Shown one piece after another: positions 23,601 to 33,973 of a stretch of 64,000 nt of DNA. Every line of letters starts with the position of its first letter. The stretch's first letter is position 1. This stretch comes from Prosopocoilus inquinatus (taxonomy: Eukaryota > Arthropoda > Insecta > Coleoptera > Lucanidae). The notes under the pieces are model-generated. The model did no database searches. It was not told the DNA's origin and saw only the letters and a list, made by a program, of their open reading frames with translations. The stretch spans positions 22,237,001-22,301,000 of the forward strand of contig CM069872.1 in the NCBI GenBank assembly GCA_036172665.1. Reading direction: 5' to 3'. The position numbers and the translations under genes were made by a program.

Positions 23601-24257
23601 CCGTCTGTATTTCCGCTCCGCCAATATACATGGTGATAAAAGCTTGCAGTGTGATCCTTATGCTTCGTTGACCTACGGCGCCTTTTAATTGCGTTGCTTT
23701 AACGGGTAACACCGGAATGTGTATTCCCTCTGAAAGGATCTGATAATAAACCTCCTCTGAAACACACGAAACTTCACTCCCCGAATCAACCAACGCTGAG
23801 GTCTCGATGCCTCCGTCGATCCGAATTGCAATTGCTGGGATCACTCGACGAGTCTCCTTCTCTCCGCCAAGAATAAATTGTTGTCCCCTCTGTAACGATA
23901 AAATTTGGAAACAACCTACGCCCCTAGCTTCTGTTGATTCTCCTGGACTAGATAATTCCCTGTAGCGCAAACACTTCCGACGCGACTCGCCTGAAAAACC
24001 CAATCCCCGCAGATCTGTCTGTCCGACTGCCGCCACTGGAGATACTCTTCCTTGGTGATATTTTCCTAATCCCTGGAATGGTTTCCATCCTAGCTTGGTG
24101 AGTAATTCGAATCCCTTATTGACTCTTATTGACTCATTTTCCTCTGAGCGCCCTAAATGGTTAACTTCTACATATGTGGACCTTCTCGCGTCGTCCTCGG
24201 CACAGCTATCGGTCCTTAGCCCTACCGATTCCAGTTTTCCTGGTCGATTTCCTCCTC
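20662..24257 (-). CDS. pol: Gypsy-1 pol: G-patch, protease, RT, RNase H, integrase
   Basis: Open from about 24257 (just after a TGA) to 20662. N-terminal block: GFELLTKLGWKPFQGLGKYHQG followed by RGLGF, which reads as a G-patch. The aspartic protease has ALVDSGSEVSCVSE. RT carries the VRLCLDARQLN block and VNYVDDLLIASP (YVDD). RNase H has LQTDSSG and TGKELLAI. Integrase has the zinc-binding H-H-C-C set (HEAYGHFG...CDSCQGTKH) and the DDE core: MSVDFYGP, LSDNGTQF, and an SNPVERVMREI segment with the Glu. The C-terminus ends GVFNARNLRPYYR without a chromodomain. No internal stop. It lies in the -1 frame relative to gag and overlaps its end, so it is expressed by frameshift. Confidence 0.95.
24222..24257 (-). 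promoter_or_regulatory. Gag-pol overlap with probable -1 frameshift site
   Basis: In gag phase the sequence reads cag-gaa-aac-tgg-aat-cgg-tag. The pol frame begins one base earlier in each codon and is open from the TGA just upstream. A shift must therefore occur inside this 36-nt window. GGAAAAC is the best candidate, though it departs from the strict X-XXY-YYZ pattern. Confidence 0.55.
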
Positions 24258-25340
24258 TTCATAGCGTGAATAAGACAGGTTGGCCTGGTTTCCCCTGCCT
24301 CGATACCTTCTCTCATGCTTCGCTGGTCCACCTGACGAGCCTAGCTGTTCGAGCAAGTTATCCTGGCCCCTCAAGAACTCGGCTGCTTCTTGGATTGTAC
24401 TCCTGCCTCCCATCTGCCACAGAGATTGCAACGTATGCGGAAAATGACGCATTAAATCCTTGACCAAAACCGTCTCCGCACGTTGTGTTGTCAGCAGTCT
24501 TGCCTGATTCACGTAATAGGAGAAATGTTCGAGCATGGTGTATATCCCTCGTGGTTCCCATGGTGCACTGATTATTTCTCTGAGGACCTCCAGTTGTTTT
24601 TGCTCGGACCAGTATGTCTTCAGAAAATCGGTTCTGAAGTCGGCGTAACTCTGCCATTTTCCCTTGTAGATTTGGCTCCAGTAGTAAGCCGACCCCATCA
24701 TGCTCTCCTCGGCGGTGATTAATTTTTCTTCTTCAGGGATACCTAGCCTCCTAAACCACGATTCTAAATGGCGCAAAAACTTATAGGGATCAGAAGACGA
24801 CTCCCCTCTAAAAACCGGCCTTTTCATCGTTAATTGTAGTAGCAACCTGGAATTTTCACCCGAAATCGCGCTTGGCCCTGGCTTGTCCGAAACGGTTTCG
24901 CTTATATCCGCCCTACAGCTTGCATATATATCTCCTACCTGGCTCGACGTGCTGCTCCCCGGAACGACCGATACATCTGCCCTTGAGATGCTATCCGACG
25001 ACGATGGCGTTCTCTCTGGCTGTCGCTCCCTGACGATGCCCTGCAGTGCTGATAGGATCCCGGTCATCATCTCTTGCTGCTGTCCCGACCAAACAGCAAA
25101 CCATCGAGGAACCTCCTCCTGCTTATCCGCGATACCCTCGGTAGGCTGCGTCGTTACCGACGTCGCGACGCTCGCTTCAGACGCTTCGGTTACGGCGACA
25201 CTACGCGACTCCGCGGCGCTCTCGCTCTCTATCCCGACCGTTCCCGCGACGGCACGCGAGCTGTCCGTCATCCTGTATTTCTGTTTTCCGCGACCCGACA
25301 TTCCTTCCTCTCTCAAAATATTAAAACGACCGCTTTTCAA
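24222..25340 (-). CDS. gag: Gypsy-1 gag
   Basis: A 372-residue frame starting at the ATG at 25340, 43 bp inside the 5' LTR. The N-terminal third is Ser/Ala/Glu-rich and low in complexity. From about residue 170 the capsid-like segment reads FRGESSSDPYKFLRHLESWF...YYWSQIYKGKWQSYADFRTDFLKTYWS, a typical insect Gypsy gag fold signature. No CCHC knuckle is present. The C-terminus has a basic RRYRGRGNQ stretch then acidic EEEE. It overlaps pol by about 36 nt. The overlap contains GGAAAAC, which could permit -1 slippage. Confidence 0.9.
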   Translation of the reverse strand: MKSGRFNILREEGMSGRGKQKYRMTDSSRAVAGTVGIESESAAESRSVAVTEASEASVATSVTTQPTEGIADKQEEVPRWFAVWSGQQQEMMTGILSALQGIVRERQPERTPSSSDSISRADVSVVPGSSTSSQVGDIYASCRADISETVSDKPGPSAISGENSRLLLQLTMKRPVFRGESSSDPYKFLRHLESWFRRLGIPEEEKLITAEESMMGSAYYWSQIYKGKWQSYADFRTDFLKTYWSEQKQLEVLREIISAPWEPRGIYTMLEHFSYYVNQARLLTTQRAETVLVKDLMRHFPHTLQSLWQMGGRSTIQEAAEFLRGQDNLLEQLGSSGGPAKHERRYRGRGNQANLSYSRYEEEEIDQENWNR

Positions 25341-25351
25341 TTAACCAACAA

Positions 25352-25368
25352 TCCTGGTCACGGGACCA
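25352..25368 (-). promoter_or_regulatory. Candidate primer-binding site of Gypsy-1
   Basis: On the minus strand, about 14 nt after the 5' LTR ends in GTTACA, the sequence is TGGTCCCGTGACCAGG. A TGG start is expected of a site complementary to a tRNA 3' end (CCA). The distance is larger than in many Gypsy elements, and I have not matched it to a particular tRNA. Confidence 0.4.
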
Positions 25369-25382
25369 AAAATTTTTATATA

Positions 25383-27962
25383 TGTAACGCGCCGACACGT
25401 CACTGATTTTGTTGTTAAACGGAACAACCAATTACAATAACAAACTGTCTCAAACCAAAGCAAAATAAATTACTCTACTTGACACGTAATTCAGAAACCA
25501 TCAAAAATTAACTTCTGACTCGTAAATGGCCATATGTTTTATCTATTTCAATAAAAATCGTGATCGTCTAATTAAACTTGTAGGACCTTACCTGTGACGT
25601 AACTCAAGACTCGTTGTTGGTGCGGTCGCGCAATAAATTTGAGAGATTTAAGGAACTAAGTACTTTAAAATAAAAATGCGAGATATTAAATTTAATTTAC
25701 TTCGTTTATTGAATAACGAGGGGAAAAACTCCGTTACCAGCCCCTCTAGGAATCTGGTAAATGAGCGTAAAAACCCTCGTGAATTTATACGTCAATACAG
25801 CGATTACCAAATATAGCAGTTGCGAGCAATACAGTAAGACTCAGCTAACAGATTTCAATCTCGAATATTGTTGCGATATAACTTAACCACAATTTCTGGT
25901 GGAATCGAGTTCGATCAGCACAATAATTTCCACGGGACTTTGTCCTCGATTGGATTGTCAATCAAAATAATTTCTCTATTGAGCTCTGTTTAGGTACAGT
26001 GATTGTCACTTAAGATCGTACTCTAAAACAACACTCTGACCAAATCAACCAATGTACAGCGTGACACGTGAGTCTACAGTGTACCTTAATTAGGTGAATT
26101 AATTTCCTAATTAGTTAGATGTTTGGGGAAAGTGGGTGATACGAGATGCGGTTCTTAGTGATCTATTTGCAGAGGTATACACAGTGATCGCTTTTAGTTT
26201 TTCACGGATGTCCCCTTGGGACCCCCCCTAAAGCTAGATTAATTAATTCTTCTGGCCAGGAACTTTGTCTACTCGAAACCAGGTATAGGGGTTGAGGTAC
26301 AGTGACTCTCGGTTATTTTCCCCCTGTATATTTTCGTCGCCTAAAGCTGTTACCCACTTGGTGGACCCGATTGACCGCTGATAATGACCGTACACTATGG
26401 GTGCTTAAGTCCAGAGGTCGCAAAGTCAATCCTCTATATTCTCCCGCAATATATCTCAGCTAATAAACCCCAACTGGTAAAACCCACGGGTTTGGAGAAA
26501 TGCTCGTTTCGTGAGTTGAGCGCTTAATTTCGTTTCAGTATCTTTGGCCTCGGAATTTGTAAGAAATTCGTACTGGAAATTAACTTGGCCTTGATTTCTG
26601 GTGATAAATTAGTGCTGGCCACACTTAATTAGTCGGTAGATATAACTTGCCTTTCGACCAGGAATTCAAACTGGGAGAACTCTCGTAATCACTCAGATCC
26701 CAGTTGTGAGCGAGGTCACTAAATGATACGAGGGTTTCCAAAGGTGACAGAAACACTTCTATAATTAGTACACTGGACTGGAGATTTCAGTAGATTCGTG
26801 GTAAAGTTAACTACTTTGGTTGATCAAGTCGCAGAACGCGTACTCCGACGAACCTAGTGACATACACTGATTTAAACTTAAATATGACAATTCTACAATT
26901 AAAATACTAGTAATTTATAAGGCAAAGTTGGGAACGTCAACCAACTGTGTGTTTAATTATGTAAATTCAAACTGACTCGAATGCGAACTCGATTATTGAA
27001 TTTCAAAGTTCTCTGTCTACAATTACGACTCGATTAAAAGGGTTTGGAATCAATTAAAACCACCAAAAATGCGGCGAAGCAATAATGATTAAATGACCTT
27101 TTACCTAAGTGTCCAAGTCCGAGTAATTTGCGCACCACTCACTCTGTTTTAAAACCACTCGCGTCGAGCCCGTGTGCGAAAGCAAAAATTTATTAAAATG
27201 CCTTTCAAACACTTGAAGTTACACCCGAAATGGTGATTGAAAACACGATTATGGAACACACCTTACATAAGACAAACTACTCAATTCAAAAATTGCAACT
27301 CGGCGTTTGGTATTCAACCGGTCTTTTCAGATGACAAAATCTGACTCCCTTAATTAAAATAACTTTTCCCTTTTCCACCCTCGTTAGTGAGCCCCACCCG
27401 ATTTTTCGAAAAGAGCTTGACAACACCCCCGACCAACCGATACCGTTTTCGAAAAGTTACTCTCCTCCTCCTTTTAGAAAACACCCCAGTAATACATTTA
27501 CACGCATAACTCACCGTAAATGTCCCATCTCGAAGTCTGTTTCTTTTCTTTTAAAATTTTGAACATGCACTCGCTTTACAAGTGACTGATTTATTGTTTC
27601 CTTTGCGAAAGTTAACATTCGTTCTAAAGTTATCGCCTTCCAAAAACAACTCGACCCCCCAGTGATTTTGAAAATCATCTTATCTTACATAACCGGTCCT
27701 TATCCTATTAAAGCATGACTGACACTCCTTCACAAAATGAAACAAAACGAATACATTCTAAAATCTTGGCAATACCCTGCTGTTACTGAAGTGTTCTGTA
27801 CTTAAAATTTATTGCCTCTTGTAAACCTACAACGACCCGTCTCAACCGTTTCCGGCGTTACTAGAACTTCTACGAAACACAATATTTGTCTGTTATTTGT
27901 AATTTGTTCCATAATCGAAAATCAATCACGATTTGTTTATAAGCAAATCCGCGACCGTTTCA
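25383..27962 (-). repeat. 5' LTR of Gypsy-1
   Basis: 2,580 bp, TG...CA ends, partner of 16704-19283. The differences I saw are at 27437, 27697, 27817 and 27818. The pol-II promoter would lie within it. Confidence 0.96.
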
Positions 27963-29330
27963 AGTAGGTTAGTCAAAGGGGCGATAATCGTGGAGAAATC
28001 AGGGATAAATCTACGAGGCAGTTCCAATTAGACGACGGACTTCCCTGCCCGTGGTTGGCTTTGGCACTTGCAGGATAGATTGAACCTTTTCAGGGTCAAC
28101 GTAAAGTCCATGACGATCTACCACGTAGCCTAGATACTTTGATTCGCTTAGGCAGAATTTACATTTTTCCTTATTCAGGGTTTGTCCCGCCTCTGTCAGG
28201 CGTTTATGGACTTCGAAAAGTACTTCGAGATGTTTGTCGAAGGCTTCAGTTACGATAATATCGTCCAGGTACACAAATACATGGGGTTCGAAATCAGCGC
28301 CAATCACACAATCTATAAACCTTCGCCATGTTGCGGAAGAGTTATGCAACCCAAACGGCTTTCGACGAAACTTATGCAACCCTCGATTTGGAACAGTAAA
28401 AGCAGTGTACTGGCGAGAGCTTTCAGCCACTGGGATTTGCCAGTATGCGGACTTGATGTCCAGTGATTGCAGATATTTAGCATCTTTTAACTTATCCAGG
28501 GTGTTGGGACAAATAGGTTAGAGGGTAAGCGTCTTTAGTGGTGACTTGATTTAACTTCCGGTAGTCTACACAGAAACGAAATGAGCCATCCTTCTTAGGA
28601 ACCAACAATATGGGTGAAGACCAGGCACTTTTAGACTTTTCAACGATACCTTGTTCCAACATGTCGTCAAGTTCCTTGTTCACAATAGTTTGCCTTGCAG
28701 GGTAAATATTTTTGGGTGGGCTATCTGTGTGGATGACATGTTCCACCAATTTAGTGCAACCCAGCTCATGGCCTTTTGAGTTGGCAAACAGCAAACTGAT
28801 CTGTCAATTCACTGAGTTGTTCCTATTGTGAGTCAGTCAGATGACACCAGGAGGTGACGTGCTCAAGAGAAGCAACAGTTTCTTGTCCAAAAGATCACTC
28901 CCCAGAGCGTAAGTCAGGGACGATTCCCATTAACTTTCAGAAGTCAGCTACAAGAATCAGAGAATGTGGCTACTCAGAAACTACTAGCATATCGATGATC
29001 TTAACTCGATCGCAAAGCTGGATTGGCATAGCTACGTTACCAGGACTACTACAAGGTTGTCCATTTGCGATAGTGCAGGAGGTCACATGTTTAGTGAACG
29101 GCAGGTTAAGGGTCTGAAGAATTCCCCATCCCGTCTTTCCGACAATTGTGCGAGACGCACCGGAATCAAGGAGACCCAAAAAAGGAATACCCGAGATAGA
29201 CACTGACAAATATGGTTGCTCATCATTCTGAGCATGCGTGAGGACATAACTGAGTACCGGCTGAATTGTCAAGACTTCGATCGGTTTTGAAACTCGGAAA
29301 CAAGGCACTAGCCCATCATCTACCGTGTCG
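27963..29330 (-). pseudogene. Gypsy-2 protease and RT remnant
   Basis: Older, different Gypsy on the same strand. 29308-28970 holds a retropepsin with GLLDSGASRTIVGK. 28794-28492 holds the RT start (YPARQTIVNKELDDML, SSPILLVPKKDGSFRFCVDYRKLN). 28430-28011 holds the RT palm with VFVYLDDIIV and thumb (KCKFCLSESKYLGYVV). Frameshifts lie near 28490 and 28430-28460 and between 28970 and 28794. The frame runs into Gypsy-1's left flank (16645-16703) when that element is removed. Confidence 0.88.
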
Positions 29331-29349
29331 CACAGTGGTCTGGATTGCT

Positions 29350-30170
29350 GTTTTAGCGCGAAATAATTATGAATTCAAGGTAAATGGTTCTTTTTCGTAA
29401 TGAAACAAATTTTCAAGAAATGTAAAGCATATAGTGATAATAAACGAATAATTTTATATCCTAAAAGAGTGTTTCCCAACTTTTTTTAGCAGTCACACAT
29501 TTTAAAACCACTGCTTTCGCAATAACATATTATTTCTGTGTTAACCTGATGTTGTCCAGGTGTTGGCAGGTAATTGCTACAGTAAATAGTATAAATACAT
29601 ATAGATTAGGTATTGATTAGGGTATTTCTATCCTCCTCCCCCTTAAAAAAATACAAAAAGAATACAAAACACGGGCAGTGACAGGAGTGTATTCAACTAC
29701 TCGTGTTCTGAACAAATAATTTCCCTCCCGTTAAACATGCTAGATTTTTCACAGAAAATTTAATTGAGAATAGGTAAATAAAATAAATATAAGTATAAGT
29801 AAAAAAAAGATTTGCTTCAAAATTAATTTGTATATTTATTATTAGATTATTATAAATTTCTACCAATTCTTCCCTAAATTAAATAACAATGAAAAAACAT
29901 TACGCGGTTCTTTTCTTGGAGAACGTTAATAATTTTTTAAATTAATAAAATTAATTCTTCATGCACATGTTTTATTTATTTAAAAAAAATAAAAAATGTC
30001 ACGATTGAACCATATATTTTCTTTGTGGTACATCAATTTTTCTGCGGAACCTAATTGGAAATCGAAAATTGTTTTTTTTTTTATTCAAAAATAAATTTAT
30101 TTTAAATAAAGAGTTCTGATCACTTCAGATATTCCTGTTCTTAACATCCATCAAGCAGGTCTGTGTAAAT
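29350..30170. other. Noncoding left arm of the Transib-like element
   Basis: AT-rich with homopolymer runs. No open frame over 60 codons and no paired repeat beyond the terminal one. Confidence 0.5.
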
Positions 30171-30312
30171 GTAGTTACAGTAAAACCTGTCAATAACGGC
30201 CACCCAAAAAGCAAAATATATTGGCCGTTATATAAAGGTGTCCGTAATTGACAGGTTTTTCGTCTCACAAATAAAATACATAATTAATTTTAGGATTTGC
30301 TTTCTTTATTTA

Positions 30313-31869
30313 TTAGGATTTAGACAATTTATTAGGATTTTTTTCAATATTTGTTTGCTTCACATTTTTTAGCTTCGATTTAAAAACTGCAGCTTCACAT
30401 TTAAGTAAAATTTTAGAAACATCCATATAAATGTCACCATTGTTATTGCACAATAAATAATTTTGTATGTCTCTTAATTTTGCACACACTTCACTCATAC
30501 TAGATAAACTAGATTTTGGAGTTTCACATTCGTCCAGGTCACTATTATCAGAGTTATGTTCTTCATCATTACTGCACAATTCTTCAACAATTTCTGGAAT
30601 ACTGAAGTTAGGGCTCTTTGTAGGCACATGACGATCAATAGAAGCATATTCATCTAAATCCATCAAAAATTCGTTACGAACTGCAGGATATAGCTGGGCA
30701 AGGGGTATTTCGTCTTCTTCATCAAACATTGTGTCTTCCTGGATAACATCAGAGAATCCGGCCTTGGAAAAACATTTTTTAACTGTAGCAGGAGATACCT
30801 TTTTCCAAGCAGCTGTAATCCATACAAGTGCATTGGCTAAATTTATGTTTTTTTCAAAACTTTCAAAATCACATTCATTGTCAATAAACGTTAGAAGCTT
30901 TTTAATTAAAAAATTTCGGTAAATCAATTTGAAATTCTGAATTATTCCTTGATCCAAGGGCTGACAATACGAAGTGGTGTTTGGTGGCAGGAAGACTAGT
31001 TTAACATTTTCTAATGGAACTTTAGAATGTGAAGTGGCATTATCCAAGAAAAGAAGCACTTTTCTATTTTGTTTTTTCATTTTATTGTCAAATTTATACA
31101 GCCATCTTGTCATAATTTCCGTTGTCATCCATGCCTTTTTGTTAGAAACCCATTCTAAGGGTAATTTGTCCACATGACTACCCTTAAAACAGCGAGGATT
31201 TTTACTTTTTCCAATTATTAATGGATCTTCCTTCTCACCTTCCATATTTGCACATAGTAAAACAGTCAAACGTTGTTTTGCTGCCTTCTTCCCTGCACAA
31301 TTCTCACTTTTTAATGCAAATGTCTTATTTGGCATAGCGCGGTAATAAAGACCTGTTTCGTCGGCATTAAACACATCTCGAGGAGAATAATTTATTAAAA
31401 TCAACGGTAACTTGGTTTTCCAGGCTTTTATATCGTCCAAATTTACCTCTGCGGAATCACCACAAATTGATTTAAAAGTTATACTGTGTCGCCGACAGAA
31501 ACTTTCCAACCATCCATTAGACGCTGCGAAATTTTCCATCTTTAAACTGCTTGCTGTCTCCAGTGCTTTTTGTTTAAGTAGCGGCCCAGATATTGGAATT
31601 GCTTTATTTCTGGCTTTGCAAAACCAATTGTAGACGACTTGATCCACTGCCAATCCTTCCGACTTCGGAAATTTTCGTTTTAGCTCCATGTTAACACCTT
31701 CCTCGACCATCTTTTTTAATTCACCTTTATTTTTCATAATATCGTTAATTTGTGTTTTTCCAACCCCATATTTTTCGGCCAACTTTCGCGAACTTAACGC
31801 ATACTTTTCACTTTCCGCGATTATATTTATTTTATCTTTTAGCGATAAACGTTTTCTTTTTTGCGACAT
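30313..31869 (-). CDS. Tigger/pogo transposase (CENP-B/jerky-like), intact
   Basis: 518 residues from the ATG at 31869. The N-terminal helix-turn-helix is RLSLKDKINIIAE...SSRKLAEKYGVGKTQINDI. Next comes a CENP-B-type second DNA-binding segment (VYNWFCKARNKAIPISGPLLKQKA...FAASNGWLESFCRRH). The DDE core follows with VFNADETGLYYR, LLFLDNATSHS and YCQPLDQGIIQNFK, the three acidic positions of pogo enzymes. The C-terminal tail is acidic and Ser-rich. No stop or frameshift is present, so the copy could be young or constrained. Pogo-type enzymes act on their own TIRs at TA targets. Confidence 0.94.
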   Translation of the reverse strand: MSQKRKRLSLKDKINIIAESEKYALSSRKLAEKYGVGKTQINDIMKNKGELKKMVEEGVNMELKRKFPKSEGLAVDQVVYNWFCKARNKAIPISGPLLKQKALETASSLKMENFAASNGWLESFCRRHSITFKSICGDSAEVNLDDIKAWKTKLPLILINYSPRDVFNADETGLYYRAMPNKTFALKSENCAGKKAAKQRLTVLLCANMEGEKEDPLIIGKSKNPRCFKGSHVDKLPLEWVSNKKAWMTTEIMTRWLYKFDNKMKKQNRKVLLFLDNATSHSKVPLENVKLVFLPPNTTSYCQPLDQGIIQNFKLIYRNFLIKKLLTFIDNECDFESFEKNINLANALVWITAAWKKVSPATVKKCFSKAGFSDVIQEDTMFDEEDEIPLAQLYPAVRNEFLMDLDEYASIDRHVPTKSPNFSIPEIVEELCSNDEEHNSDNSDLDECETPKSSLSSMSEVCAKLRDIQNYLLCNNNGDIYMDVSKILLKCEAAVFKSKLKNVKQTNIEKNPNKLSKS

Positions 31870-31919
31870 ACTTAATTAAGAACCTGTCGAATACGGAGAC
31901 AACTTTAAACTGAATTGTA

Positions 31920-32879
31920 TACTTTGTCTCATCGGGATAGTCCCCTAAATCGTAAAATTTACCACCACCGCACCCTTGCTAGACATAACCGCAGTCTGTA
32001 GGATAAATACTTATTTCCACCACAGTGCGCTCATATATCCTAGGCTCGAATTTTATGCATGCAATAAATTATTATCCTATATTAATAATAGGCGCTTAAA
32101 ACTGTATACCTGCAGTGCTTAATTGAATGAAATCGAATTTTATAAACTAGTTGCTGCTAAATAAATTAAAGCATCTATTACGCAAACAATTAAAAAATAT
32201 ATACGTATACAATTAAATTGGTTTAGTTTAGGTACGCACAAATACACACAAATCCTGTCGGCTAAACGATTCGTAATTGTGTTTTAGTCGATAGGTTCTT
32301 ATTCATTTCGTATTTATTACAAAATCTCCTATTGAAACATATTATCAGTTTCTATTAATAAACGTTCTAATTTTTCTAACTTATATGATTTTTTTTATTC
32401 CCATAATAATGAGAAATATCTATCAATTAAAAAAACAGGTAGGCGCAACAACTTCGATCAAAAAAAATCATTACACATATTCATAACACTCATAACAATT
32501 AAAGTGGTATTCTGACACTTTTTAATATTCCAACTTTGTTGGAAAATTTTGTTTGAAAATAGAAAAATTATAACAATTTCTTACGGTCACCGAAATCCAG
32601 TCGCAATTCGGAGCTTACGTTAGCCCGTGGTGGAAATATCGTTGTCCTATTATCGAAAGACGATGTTTGCCACACAAATCTAGACAGTACTAGCATTTTT
32701 CTTCCTCTTCTAACCAATGTTGCAGAACGAGACATATTACGGTACACGATTTACGGCTATACGGAAACAGATTGTACTATTGCAAACCCAGTGTTAGAAT
32801 GAAACGTTAGTAAATTTGGTTGTCGAGCATAGCATTTCGTGTTTTATTACTTTTGAGACTATCCCGGTGAGACGAAGTA
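31920..32879. mobile_element. Mariner/Tc1-like MITE nested in the Tigger
   Basis: Starts TACTTTGTCTCATCGGGATAGTC at 31920. Read inward from 32879 it starts TACTTCGTCTCACCGGGATAGTC. TA flanks both ends (31918-31919, 32880-32881). There is also internal pairing of ATTTCCACCAC (about 32014) with GTGGTGGAAAT (about 32618). 960 bp, noncoding. Confidence 0.88.
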
Positions 32880-33134
32880 TATTTCCATCAATAAAGATAT
32901 ACATGTTATAAATAGTCCGGCCGACATTGGCAGGTAAATTTCTATGAAAAGAGGCCGTAAAAGTTTGGGTTATTTGGCCGCGGCCGTTTTACAAAGGTGG
33001 CCGTACTTAACGGGTATTTGTGTATGGGAATTTCCTTATAGTCAATTCGGGGAACTTTGAAACTGGCCGTTACCTCAGGTGGCCGCTTTAGTCAGGTGGC
33101 CGTTAACACAGGTTTTACTGTATAATATTGGTTG

Positions 33135-33630
33135 GTTATGTTTAGTGATGCGCGTCCCTAAAAAAATTAAAATAAGTTGGAAAGTCGCACATAGACGCAT
33201 TTATTTTCTTAAATATTGTATTCTGAATATGTATAATCATAAAAAAGGGCATTTCAAAATCTGCAGAGACCCACCTTTTTGTGAGTCTATTTAATTTCTA
33301 AAATCATAAATTTAAAATAATTTAATAGGGGAAACCCTAGTTTTACATGCAGAGCGGGGGTTCCGAGGCATGTAATAGGGAACCGTAGAAGAGTTCAGAT
33401 CTCTTCCAATATTTTTTTTTCATAGCAAGTCCGTGTGATTATCAGTTGTAGTGCACCTCAAAAAAAAAAAAAAATTAAAAATAAGAAAGTTGCACACAGT
33501 TGCACTTTGTTTTTTTTAATAATGAATTCTGAATATACATTGATCTTAAAAAAGTACATTTCCTCATCTGCAAACATCTGCCTTTTTTGTGGGTCCGCTT
33601 AATTTTTAAAATTATTTTTGTTTGACACTT
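33135..33630. repeat. Diverged direct duplication in the Transib-like element
   Basis: About 33140-33310 and 33450-33625 share, in the same order, the words AAAATTAAAAATAAG/AAAATTAAAATAAG, GTCGCACA/GTTGCACA, ATTCTGAATAT, CTTAAAAAAG/CATAAAAAAGG, ATCTGCA, CC-TTTTTGTG and TTTAAAAT/TCTAAAAT. The period is about 310 bp. Noncoding. Confidence 0.6.
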
Positions 33631-33930
33631 AAGTAATTTGAGAAGCCAAAAAAATATTTACATTAAAGACAGAATAGTAACAAATGTGTTACATATTCAG
33701 TATATGATTATCATGCAAAAAATATAACACAACATAGAAATAAACACAGATAACTTTAAAAAGCAAGATCTTTCAAAGACGACTGATGACAATACGAATG
33801 ACGATTTATTGAATTAATAAGTTTGACAATCGCTTATTCAGAATTGAAGCAATATTTTTTTCATATTCTTTGTGATGTTTATTAACAGAATTATTTTCAT
33901 TTACGTGATATATAAAGACTTAATTTCTCG
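33631..33930. other. Noncoding right arm of the Transib-like element
   Basis: AT-rich. No open frame and nothing paired except the terminal repeat. Confidence 0.45.
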
Positions 33931-33973
33931 AATTATTTCGCGCTAAGTATTCATTATAGACCACTGTGCGTCG

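Larger units (their letters stand above)
16704..27962 (-). mobile_element. Gypsy-1: near-complete young Ty3/Gypsy LTR retrotransposon
   Basis: An 11,259-bp element on the minus strand, flanked by AGTA at 16700-16703 and 27963-27966. Its two LTRs are both exactly 2,580 bp with a constant offset of 8,679 bp, so there are no net indels. Order on the minus strand: 5' LTR (27962-25383), candidate primer-binding site, gag, pol (G-patch, protease, RT, RNase H, integrase), a 1.38-kb noncoding stretch, then the 3' LTR. No env frame is visible. It is inserted in the pol of the older Gypsy-2. Confidence 0.96.
30178..33120 (-). mobile_element. Tigger/pogo transposon
   Basis: The left end reads CAGTAAAACCTGTCAATAACGGCCACC. 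The right end, read inward, begins CAGTAAAACCTGTGTTAACGGCCACC. TA flanks both sides (30176-30177, 33121-33122), the pogo target. It encodes a complete transposase on the minus strand. Its 5' side holds a nested MITE (31920-32879); without that it is about 2.0 kb, a normal size. Confidence 0.95.
29331..33968. mobile_element. Transib-like nonautonomous element carrying a Tigger
   Basis: Both ends read CACAGTGGTCT inward, and both share TTAGCGCGAAATAATT 23-38 bp inside. Over 38 bp roughly three quarters of positions match. The flanks are TGTCG (29326-29330) and CGTCG (33969-33973), matching at 4 of 5 bases. A CACAGTG terminus and a 5-bp CG-rich target suggest Transib. No transposase of its own is visible. 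Without the Tigger it is about 1.7 kb. It splits Gypsy-2 between gag and protease. Confidence 0.7.

Noticed and set aside
24095..25406. Long antisense frames over gag (122, 153 and 110 codons)
   Set aside because: Shadows of the gag gene on the other strand; no motifs.
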